Source: Nitrospirales bacterium
Lineage (GTDB): Bacteria; Nitrospirota; Nitrospiria; Nitrospirales; UBA8639
DNA: 5,526 nucleotides
Direction of reading: 5' to 3'
NCBI GenBank assembly: GCA_029261305.1
Contig: JAJDBO010000325.1
Span: forward strand, 1 to 5,526
Numbering within the stretch: position 1 is the stretch's first letter; each line of letters starts with the position of its first letter. A program made the translations under genes and the position numbers. A model generated the notes under the pieces. It searched no databases and was not told the origin of the DNA. It worked only from the letters and a program-made list of their open reading frames with translations. This document shows, piece by piece, positions 1 through 4,762 of the stretch.

Positions 1-126
1 ATCCCAAACAAATTTTAATGATCCAAATACCAATAAAAAATCTTAGACTGGGTAAGTCCAAGCTTTCTGTTTAAAACATTCGAGATTTGAGTTTGTTTCG
101 GATTTAGAGATTTGGATTTCGAGTTT
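1..126. repeat. ORF-less AT-rich inverted-repeat element related to the one flanking the four-helix-bundle gene
   Basis: Bases 1-12 are the reverse complement of 92-103 with one mismatch (11/12), and G-U pairs extend the stem to 1-15/89-103, leaving a loop of about 75 nt. The left arm shares aaacaaattt (6-15) with 3274-3283. The right arm shares three blocks with the region downstream of the four-helix-bundle gene: acattcg (76-82 and 3677-3683), gtttcggattt (95-105 and 3692-3702) and a 17-bp block, atttggatttcgagttt (110-126 and 3718-3734). The interior has no ORF. It holds a small hairpin at 42-49/55-62 (7 of 8 pairs, loop gggta) that could also be a weak terminator of an upstream gene outside the window. 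I infer a deleted or non-autonomous copy of the same element. The left boundary may lie before base 1. Confidence 0.6.
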
Positions 127-211
127 CGGCTTCAAAAGTCCTTTTGCAAATTTTCGCCAATTTTTTCAGGGCGTCGTTCTGGTTAACAATTCGTCAGATC
201 TAACAAACCTT

Positions 212-979
212 ATGAGAACTCGCCTCATCGCCGGCAATTGGAAAATGCATAAGACTGCCACGGAAGCCGTGACGTTTGTGCACGAATTCCGAAAAGTCCT
301 GTCGCCTTCAACGGCCATCGATATTGTGGTCGTACCCCCATTTGTCAGCCTGTTTGCTGTTCAACAAGCCATGAGTAGTGAAGATCGGTTTGCGCTCGCA
401 GCGCAAAATCTCCATTGGGAAACTGAGGGGGCTTATACGGGCGAAGTGTCAGGATCCATGCTCAAAGACCTGGGGTGCACCTATGTGATTGTGGGACATT
501 CCGAACGGCGACACCTGTTTGGAGAACTTAACGATGAGGTGAACAAAAAAGTCAAAGCCGCCTTGGGGCATGGGTTAATTCCAATTATGTGTGTGGGCGA
601 AACGTTAGATGAGCGAGAAGCAGGCAACACACAGGCTATAGTGAAAGATCAATTGCTCAAAGGGCTTTCAGATATTGTGGTCGAAAATATACCGACGATC
701 ATCATCGCCTATGAACCAGTGTGGGCCATTGGGACTGGGCGAGCGGCCAGCGTGGAACAAGCTGAAGAAGTTCATGCCTTTCTTCGTGCCACACTCACCA
801 CGGAATTTGGACAGATCGCGCAGGATGTCCGAATTCTGTATGGGGGAAGCGTTTCACCGCAAAATGCCGAAGCACTTTTTAGCTGTAAAGAAATCGATGG
901 GGCATTGATAGGAAAAGCTTGTCTTGACCCCGTAGTTTTTGCTAAGATTTGCGGTCTCGCAGCTTTGGCCTCAACCTAA
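212..979 (+). CDS. tpiA: Triosephosphate isomerase
   Basis: Interconverts dihydroxyacetone phosphate and glyceraldehyde 3-phosphate in glycolysis/gluconeogenesis, in the cytoplasm. The 255-residue product has the normal family length and is a complete TIM barrel. Visible active-site features are AGNWKMHK (residues 7-14, with Asn9 and Lys11), VGHSERR (94-100, electrophile His96), AYEPVWAIGTG (166-176, catalytic base Glu168 and flexible loop 6), and the phosphate-binding YGGSVSP (210-216). Loop 8 reads GALIGKACLDP (230-240), with Lys where many orthologues have a second Gly (GGASL). The ATG at 212 puts the AGNWK motif at the usual distance from the N terminus. No convincing Shine-Dalgarno precedes it, unlike rplU and rpmA. 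secG follows after 21 nt and is probably cotranscribed. I found no clear promoter in 127-211; ttgcaa (144-149) could be a -35 box, but no good -10 accompanies it. Confidence 0.97.
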   Translation: MRTRLIAGNWKMHKTATEAVTFVHEFRKVLSPSTAIDIVVVPPFVSLFAVQQAMSSEDRFALAAQNLHWETEGAYTGEVSGSMLKDLGCTYVIVGHSERRHLFGELNDEVNKKVKAALGHGLIPIMCVGETLDEREAGNTQAIVKDQLLKGLSDIVVENIPTIIIAYEPVWAIGTGRAASVEQAEEVHAFLRATLTTEFGQIAQDVRILYGGSVSPQNAEALFSCKEIDGALIGKACLDPVVFAKICGLAALAST

Positions 980-1000
980 AAATTCAAAGAATAAAAAACT

Positions 1001-1348
1001 ATGTATACCATCACCGTCATTTTGCATCTCATTGTTTGCTTTCTCATGATTGCGGCTATTCTGCTTCAGGCGGGGAAGGGTGCAGAAATCGGCGCATCAT
1101 TTGGTGGGTCGAGTCAAACAGTCTTTGGGAGCCGAGGGCCAGGGACATTTCTGAGTAAAGTGACAGTTGGGGCCGCAGTGATCTTCATGCTCACGTCATT
1201 AAGTTTGGCTATCCTTTCCAAGCGGGAACATTCTTTATCCTCGGTGATTGGCATTCCAGCCACCACGAGTGAATCAACATCCGCTCCAGCGTCAACACCT
1301 CCTGCAACCGAACCAGCTGATCACGATTCCGAAGAACATTCAAAGTAG
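1001..1348 (+). CDS. secG: Preprotein translocase subunit SecG
   Basis: Small integral membrane subunit of the SecYEG channel, which assists SecA-driven export across the inner membrane. The 115-residue product has two hydrophobic segments (about residues 3-22 and 54-72). The family-typical loop between them reads LLQAGKGAEIGASFGGSSQ (21-39) followed by VFGSRGPGTFLSK (41-53), matching the LLQ-x-GKGA, FGG and TFL-x-K pattern of SecG. Residues 84-115 form a Ser/Thr/Pro/Ala-rich tail ending in acidic residues; such variable tails are common in SecG. The ATG at 1001 places TM1 immediately at the N terminus. Upstream sequence is A-rich (aagaataaaaaact) with no real Shine-Dalgarno. Linkage of secG directly behind tpiA is a common bacterial arrangement. 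The gene converges on ilvE. Confidence 0.95.
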   Translation: MYTITVILHLIVCFLMIAAILLQAGKGAEIGASFGGSSQTVFGSRGPGTFLSKVTVGAAVIFMLTSLSLAILSKREHSLSSVIGIPATTSESTSAPASTPPATEPADHDSEEHSK

Positions 1349-1375
1349 ACAGCTTAATTAGACCTGCCACTCCAC

Positions 1376-1430
1376 TTTCACGCCTATCGTGAAAACAGGC
1401 CTTATTCTTTGCAAACCACACCTGTTTTTT
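1376..1430. terminator. Candidate bidirectional terminator between convergent secG and ilvE
   Basis: Two overlapping hairpins lie in the 128-bp convergent gap. The first is a perfect 7-bp stem, tttcacg (1376-1382) with cgtgaaa (1388-1394), loop cctat. The second is an 8-bp stem, aaaacagg (1392-1399) with cctgtttt (1421-1428), loop 21 nt, ending in a run of six T on + (1425-1430) and four T on - (from 1395-1392). The stems share 1392-1394, so they cannot both form fully. The second has the A-stem-T layout of a bidirectional intrinsic terminator, but its stem is AT-rich and its loop long. No folding energy was computed. Confidence 0.4.
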
Positions 1431-1476
1431 AGAGAAGATACCTCGAAAGAAACAAACGGTTGGATTGGCTTGAGCT

Positions 1477-2391
1477 CTAAACCGAGGCTAACCAATTTTG
1501 GTGAGCAGGGTCTTCGCCCTTCACAATATCAAAAAATGCTTTTTGCAGAAGCGTAGTCACGGGACCGCGTTGCCCCTCGCCAACAGACCTATCATCAATT
1601 TCACGCACAGGAGTCACCTCAGCCGCCGTTCCTGTTAAAAACACCTCGTCTGCCACGTACATAGCATCCCGAGTAAATCGTTCTTCAACGACAGGGATCT
1701 TTCGTTCTTCCGCAAGCTTCATGATGGCATCCCTGGTAATGCCTTCAAGGATGGAGGTCAAAGGCGTCGTTTTGAGAATACCTTTTCTCACAATGAAAAC
1801 ATTTTCTCCTGTCCCCTCCGCCACATAGCCCTCAGGATCAAGAAGAATCGCCTCATCATAGCCTGAATTCTTTGCCTCACACTTAGCCAAGATAGAATTC
1901 ACGTAATACCCGGAGACCTTCGCTCTGGTCATCGACACGTTCACATGGTGTCGGGTAAATGAAGACATTTTTGCCCGAATGCCCTTCTCTAACGCATCTT
2001 CCCCCAAATAGGTCCCCCAAGGCCAAGCCGCAATGCTCAACTTGATGGGATTGTTTCCAGGGAACAGGCCCATTTCGCCATATCCCACATAGAGCAAGGG
2101 CCGAATATAACAGGACTCCAATTTATTGACGCGCACCGTCTCGACAATGGCGTCGGACACTTCTTTTTTACTATACGGCACCTTCATCGCCATAATATGG
2201 GCTGATTCAAAGAGACGATCCACATGCTCGCTTAACCGAAAAATAGCCGAGCCCTTGCTTCCCTTATAGCAACGAATCCCCTCAAAGGCTGCTAACCCAT
2301 AATGCAGAGCATGGGTCAGGACATGAACCTGGGCCTCGTTCCAATTGACGAATTGGCCATCCATCCAAATTTTTTCACTTGCGGTAACCAT
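1477..2391 (-). CDS. ilvE: Branched-chain amino acid aminotransferase (class IV, PLP-dependent)
   Basis: Transfers the amino group between glutamate and the 2-keto acids of Val, Leu and Ile, the last step of branched-chain amino acid synthesis. The 304-residue product is the normal length for bacterial IlvE. Motifs in order are HYGLAAFEGIRCY (30-42), HVDRL (56-60, Arg59), YIRPLLYVG (95-103), MTRAKVSGYY (154-163, with Lys158 the expected PLP Schiff-base lysine), EGTGENVFIV (192-201, cofactor-binding Glu), and FLTGTAAEVTPV (251-262). Substrate preference (IlvE versus D-amino-acid or ADC lyase relatives) is called from the EGIRCY and GTAAEVTPV motifs, which are typical of IlvE. The ATG at 2391 is preceded on the minus strand by aaagga (2409-2404), 12 nt upstream, a slightly long spacing. 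The gene is single, convergent with secG and divergent from rplU. Confidence 0.95.
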   Translation of the reverse strand: MVTASEKIWMDGQFVNWNEAQVHVLTHALHYGLAAFEGIRCYKGSKGSAIFRLSEHVDRLFESAHIMAMKVPYSKKEVSDAIVETVRVNKLESCYIRPLLYVGYGEMGLFPGNNPIKLSIAAWPWGTYLGEDALEKGIRAKMSSFTRHHVNVSMTRAKVSGYYVNSILAKCEAKNSGYDEAILLDPEGYVAEGTGENVFIVRKGILKTTPLTSILEGITRDAIMKLAEERKIPVVEERFTRDAMYVADEVFLTGTAAEVTPVREIDDRSVGEGQRGPVTTLLQKAFFDIVKGEDPAHQNWLASV

Positions 2392-2449
2392 AGCTTGGGG
2401 TTATCCTTTACCCTTCGATCATATCATTTAGAGAAACAATCCAGCCGCG

Positions 2450-2479
2450 TATATAGCCCAGGCGACAAAACCCTGTCAA
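2450..2479 (-). promoter_or_regulatory. Candidate sigma70-type promoter for ilvE
   Basis: On the minus strand, a perfect TTGACA -35 box (2479-2474) is followed after 18 nt by TATATA (2455-2450). Transcription would start near 2443, giving a leader of about 50 nt before the ilvE ATG. It lies back to back with the rplU promoter. The -10 box matches consensus at four of six positions, so this is a good but unproven candidate. Confidence 0.55.
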
Positions 2480-2523
2480 TCTACCAGGTAGGGTAAACTA
2501 ATTAGCCGGCGCGTCTTGACAGG
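2472..2523. repeat. Inverted repeat spanning the two divergent -35 boxes, with a small palindrome between
   Basis: cctgtcaa (2472-2479) and ttgacagg (2516-2523) are exact 8-bp reverse complements, 36 nt apart. Each contains the -35 box of one divergent promoter plus two flanking G. Between them are ctacc-a-ggtag (2481-2491) and ctaattag (2498-2505), both perfect short palindromes. Either could be an operator, but the symmetry is short enough to be chance or simply the two promoters themselves. Confidence 0.4.
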
Positions 2524-2543
2524 ATCTCAATCTGCATGATATT
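2516..2543 (+). promoter_or_regulatory. Candidate sigma70-type promoter for the rplU operon
   Basis: A perfect TTGACA (2516-2521) is followed after 16 nt by GATATT (2538-2543), which matches TATAAT at four of six positions. Initiation would fall near 2550, leaving a leader of about 23 nt that carries the rplU ribosome-binding site. That leader is too short for an L21-type autoregulatory structure. A start near 2550 would also exclude the TTG at 2549 as the rplU start codon. Confidence 0.6.
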
Positions 2544-2555
2544 CCTTTTTGGATT

Positions 2556-2562
2556 GGGAGGT
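2556..2562 (+). promoter_or_regulatory. Ribosome-binding site fixing the rplU start
   Basis: GGGAGGT lies 10 nt before the ATG at 2573 and is a strong Shine-Dalgarno. It sits inside the longer open frame that begins with TTG at 2549, so it argues for the shorter protein beginning [14 protein letters not shown]. Confidence 0.8.
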
Positions 2563-2572
2563 TACAGACCTT

Positions 2573-2887
2573 ATGTATGCGATTCTTGAAACAGGCGGAA
2601 AACAATATCGTGTGGAGCCAGGTGCCACACTTGACGTTGAATTACTTGATGCCGAAGAAGGCCAGACGATTGAATTGAAACCAGTCAGGTTTATTTCAAA
2701 CGAAGATGGCTCGACTATCGGACAGCCAGAGCTTGATCAAGCCCACGTGAAAGCGACCGTGGTGAGAAATGCCAGAACCCGTTCTATCACCATTTTCAAG
2801 AAAAAACGGAGAAAAGGCTACAAGCGCACCAAAGGCCATCGTCAAGACTTCACACACATTCGAGTAGAAGAAATAGTCGCAAGCTGA
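2573..2887 (+). CDS. rplU: 50S ribosomal protein L21 (bL21)
   Basis: Structural protein of the large ribosomal subunit that contacts 23S rRNA. The 104-residue product from ATG 2573 matches the usual L21 length of about 103. It opens with the canonical [14 protein letters not shown] and ends with the basic signature [16 protein letters not shown] (76-91) followed by [10 protein letters not shown] (92-101). The open frame extends eight codons upstream to a TTG at 2549. That start is rejected because the family begins at MYAI and because the Shine-Dalgarno and the probable transcription start lie within the extension. The gene leads an operon with rpmA, 24 nt downstream, the standard bacterial order. 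Confidence 0.97.
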   Translation: MYAILETGGKQYRVEPGATLDVELLDAEEGQTIELKPVRFISNEDGSTIGQPELDQAHVKATVVRNARTRSITIFKKKRRKGYKRTKGHRQDFTHIRVEEIVAS

Positions 2888-2911
2888 TAGATAGAGGATT
2901 GAGGAGACTCC

Positions 2912-3166
2912 ATGGCACATAAAAAAGGTGGCGGATCATCACGAAACGGGCGAGATAGTAATCCACAATATCTCGGCGTGAAAAAATATGGTGGTGAGCT
3001 AGTCAAGGCGGGCAATATCTTAATCCGTCAACGTGGCACAAAGTTTCATCCTGGCTTTAATGTGGGCATGGGCAAAGACCATACCCTATTTGCCAAATTT
3101 CCAGGAATCGTCAAATTTGAAGGCGGCGAGGCCCGGCGTAAGATCAGCGTCTACCCAGCAGCGTAA
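2912..3166 (+). CDS. rpmA: 50S ribosomal protein L27 (bL27)
   Basis: Large-subunit protein whose flexible N terminus reaches the peptidyl-transferase centre. The 84-residue product has the normal length. It begins [16 protein letters not shown] with no Firmicutes-type cleaved N-terminal extension, so the mature N terminus is encoded directly. The conserved core [20 protein letters not shown] (19-38) and [10 protein letters not shown] (39-48) is intact. GAGGAG (2901-2906) lies 5 nt before the ATG and is a strong ribosome-binding site. Downstream the usual partner obgE is displaced by about 575 bp because of the inserted four-helix-bundle unit. Confidence 0.97.
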   Translation: MAHKKGGGSSRNGRDSNPQYLGVKKYGGELVKAGNILIRQRGTKFHPGFNVGMGKDHTLFAKFPGIVKFEGGEARRKISVYPAA

Positions 3167-3220
3167 TCCCTTCCTGTTTTACCTTTCGTTCCTTTATAAT
3201 CTTCCTATTCAGTTATCTTC
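3167..3220 (+). other. C/T-rich, G-poor tract after rpmA
   Basis: The 54 nt following the rpmA stop contain 16 C and only 3 G and no stable hairpin. C-rich, G-poor transcript is what Rho rut sites look like, so some Rho-dependent termination after rpmA is conceivable. A weak 7-bp inverted repeat (ggatttg 3222-3228, caaatcc 3245-3251) lies just downstream. No intrinsic terminator is visible. Confidence 0.25.
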
Positions 3221-3245
3221 TGGATTTGCCCTAATTAAGTTGGTC

Positions 3246-3283
3246 AAATCCTAATTTCGAATATCGAAATCCGAAACAAATTT
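3246..3283 (+). repeat. Left inverted end of the four-helix-bundle unit
   Basis: Contains aaatccta (3246-3253), a small internal hairpin tttcga-ata-tcgaaa (3255-3269), and aaatccgaaacaaattt (3267-3283). Its 14 bases at 3267-3280 are the exact reverse complement of 92-105 in the repeat upstream of tpiA, so left and right ends are inverted versions of one sequence family. Confidence 0.6.
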
Positions 3284-3294
3284 AAATTACCAAA

Positions 3295-3666
3295 TTGGAA
3301 AAATCCAAAACGACGGGGAACAGCCAGTACGACCTTGAAGATCGAACGTACGAGTTCGCCAAGCGTATTCGTGCCTTGGTAAAAAGGCTGCCACGTACAA
3401 GTTGTAACAACGAGGACATCAAACAGGTTGTGCGTTCTTCTGGCTCGGTTGGAGCAAATTACATTGAAGCAAATGAATCCCTGGGCAAGAAGGATTTCCT
3501 CATGCGAATTAGAATCTCGCGGAAGGAATCGAAAGAAACAGCATACTGGTTGAAACTCATTGATACCCAAGATGATTCAGAACTCAACGCAGAACGCAGC
3601 TCCCTGGTCCAGGAAAGTAATGAACTTATGCGCATTTTCGGCGCCATTCTGCAAAAGTCAGAATAA
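3295..3666 (+). CDS. Four-helix-bundle protein, S23 / 23S rRNA intervening-sequence (IVP) family
   Basis: Small protein of 123 residues, full length for the family. The signature is clear: YDLEDRTYEFAKRIRALVK (12-30), then RSSGSVGANYIEANESLGKK (47-66) and DFLMRIRISRKESKETAYWL (67-86). Helices are amphipathic and basic-rich, with no signal peptide or membrane segment. Relatives occur inside 23S rRNA intervening sequences and, as the structural homologue Avd, beside diversity-generating retroelements. Their molecular role is unsettled, with RNA or nucleic-acid binding suspected. The start is the TTG at 3295; the frame is closed by a TAA at 3283-3285 and only an ATT lies between, so no ATG start exists. 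No Shine-Dalgarno is visible, so translation is probably weak. No frameshift or stop interrupts it, so the gene appears intact. It is flanked by inverted repeats and lies in the same direction as the ribosomal operon. Confidence 0.88.
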   Translation: MEKSKTTGNSQYDLEDRTYEFAKRIRALVKRLPRTSCNNEDIKQVVRSSGSVGANYIEANESLGKKDFLMRIRISRKESKETAYWLKLIDTQDDSELNAERSSLVQESNELMRIFGAILQKSE

Positions 3667-3676
3667 CCCCTCTGAG

Positions 3677-3734
3677 ACATTCGTGTTTGGCGTTTCGGAT
3701 TTGTTTAGGATTTTGATATTTGGATTTCGAGTTT
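3677..3734 (+). repeat. Right inverted end of the four-helix-bundle unit
   Basis: Begins 10 nt after the ORF stop and ends 8 nt before the obgE ATG. It carries acattcg, gtttcggattt (3692-3702), taggattt (3706-3713) and atttggatttcgagttt (3718-3734). The first, second and fourth blocks recur in the same order and orientation at 76-126. The spacing between the second and fourth is 15 nt here and 4 nt there, an 11-nt difference that fits divergence of related copies. Confidence 0.65.
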
Positions 3735-3742
3735 AAGCCCTT

Positions 3743-4762
3743 ATGTTTATCGATCAAGCGAAAATCTATATCAAGGCCGGAATGGGCGGGAGTGGCAAAT
3801 CTAGCTTCCGGCGTGAAAAATATGTACCCCATGGCGGTCCCGATGGTGGCGACGGTGGAAAAGGTGGGGATGTGATATTTCAAGCATCTCACCGTGCGAC
3901 GACGTTGCTCGATTTAAAATATCTTCGCCACTACGAAGCCAAGCCTGGTCGCCATGGGGAATCGACGAATAAACATGGCCGCAACGGAGCAGACGTGACT
4001 GTGACCGTCCCCGTTGGAACCATTATTAAAGACCACAGAACCAGCGACGTCTTGGCAGACCTCATTGAGGATGGCCAAACGGTGGTTATTGCCCGTGGAG
4101 GAAAAGGCGGACGAGGCAATTCGCAATTCACCTCGTCAACCAATCGGGCGCCTACGAACTTCGAGCCTGGAATGCCTGGCGAACAACTCACACTGGATCT
4201 GGAATTAAAGCTGCTCGCCGACGTCGGCTTGGTCGGGTATCCCAATGCTGGCAAATCCACGATGATTTCGACGCTCTCCGCCGCCCGCCCAGAAATTGCC
4301 GACTATCCATTCACCACTTTAGTGCCTAACCTTGGGGTGGTGCCCTTTGGAGAATACCGCAGCTTTGTCATGGCCGACATCCCTGGGCTCATCGAAGGCG
4401 CCCATTCAGGAAAAGGACTAGGCATTCAATTTTTAAAACATATTCAACGCACGGCGTTTTTGCTATATCTCATCGACATTTCGGAATGGGCACAGGAAGA
4501 TCCCTTGGAGGCATTAGCCGTTCTTCAACGTGAGCTATCAACGTTCGACGATCATTTGGCAGAGCGACCGTTTGTCATCATCGGCACGAAAATCGACGTC
4601 AAAGGCGATGGCGAAAAACTGTTGAAACTTCAGAAGTACAGCAATGAGCACGAGTTACCATTTTTCGCGGTCTCTTCAGCTACACGGGAAGGCCTCGACG
4701 CCCTCGTGACGTATATTGGTTCACGCTTGGAAGAAGCCAAAGAATCATGCAGCATCAGCTAA
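3743..4762 (+). CDS. obgE: Obg family GTPase (ribosome-assembly GTPase ObgE/CgtA)
   Basis: GTPase acting in late 50S assembly and linked to stress and growth control. The 339-residue product has the glycine-rich Obg fold (about 2-158, with repeats such as GGPDGGDGGKGGDV and RGGKGGRGNSQF). The G domain follows: G1 GYPNAGKST (165-173), switch I DYPFTTLVPNLGVV (187-200, with the conserved Thr pair), G3 DIPGLIEGA (212-220), G4 TKID (282-285) and G5 SSA (311-313). G4 has Thr instead of the usual Asn of NKxD. There is no C-terminal OCT domain, as in many Gram-negative Obg proteins. The ATG at 3743 gives the standard MFIDQAKIYIKAG start. It has no Shine-Dalgarno, and the inserted element ends 8 nt upstream. 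proB overlaps its 3' end by 16 nt, implying translational coupling. Confidence 0.97.
   Translation: MFIDQAKIYIKAGMGGSGKSSFRREKYVPHGGPDGGDGGKGGDVIFQASHRATTLLDLKYLRHYEAKPGRHGESTNKHGRNGADVTVTVPVGTIIKDHRTSDVLADLIEDGQTVVIARGGKGGRGNSQFTSSTNRAPTNFEPGMPGEQLTLDLELKLLADVGLVGYPNAGKSTMISTLSAARPEIADYPFTTLVPNLGVVPFGEYRSFVMADIPGLIEGAHSGKGLGIQFLKHIQRTAFLLYLIDISEWAQEDPLEALAVLQRELSTFDDHLAERPFVIIGTKIDVKGDGEKLLKLQKYSNEHELPFFAVSSATREGLDALVTYIGSRLEEAKESCSIS

Larger units (their letters stand above)
3246..3734 (+). mobile_element. Putative inserted unit: four-helix-bundle gene bracketed by AT-rich inverted repeats
   Basis: The unit separates rpmA from obgE, which are adjacent in most bacteria. Its flanks pair in two blocks enclosing the whole ORF: aaatccgaaac (3267-3277) with gtttcggattt (3692-3702), 11 bp, and aaatccta (3246-3253) with taggattt (3706-3713), 8 bp. 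The internal loop is asymmetric, 13 nt on the left and 3 nt on the right. The right flank shares a 17-bp block and two shorter blocks with the ORF-less repeat at 1-126, which argues that the ends are a recurring sequence. Relatives of this protein are known from intervening sequences in 23S rRNA genes, which are also bounded by complementary ends. No transposase, integrase or target-site duplication is evident. The exact borders are estimates. Confidence 0.55.

Noticed and set aside
127..211. A small gene or riboswitch upstream of tpiA
   Set aside because: No ORF with a plausible start and no recognisable conserved RNA architecture; only AT-rich leader sequence is seen.
2549..2572. N-terminal extension of L21 from a TTG start
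   Set aside because: The Shine-Dalgarno (2556-2562) and the probable transcription start lie inside the extension, and the family begins at MYAI, so the ATG at 2573 is chosen.
3244..3570. Minus-strand open frame of 108 codons opposite the four-helix-bundle gene
   Set aside because: It lies antisense to a gene with a clear family signature, shows no recognisable motif, and its last codons run through the repeat arm, so it is a coding shadow.
3295..3666. Diversity-generating retroelement, suggested by the Avd-like four-helix-bundle protein
   Set aside because: There is no reverse transcriptase, no template/variable repeat pair and no target gene in the window, and the protein fits the S23/IVP branch better.
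3246..3734. True 23S rRNA intervening sequence
   Set aside because: The flanks are protein-coding genes (rpmA, obgE) and no rRNA sequence is present, so only the resemblance to such units is claimed.
3626..3892. Minus-strand open frame of 88 codons across the rpmA-obgE spacer end
   Set aside because: It spans the four-helix-bundle 3' end, the repeat arm and the obgE start in antisense, with no motif or ribosome-binding site.
3931..4260. Minus-strand open frame of 109 codons opposite obgE
   Set aside because: It results from the Gly-rich coding bias of the Obg domain read in antisense; no family features or ribosome-binding site.
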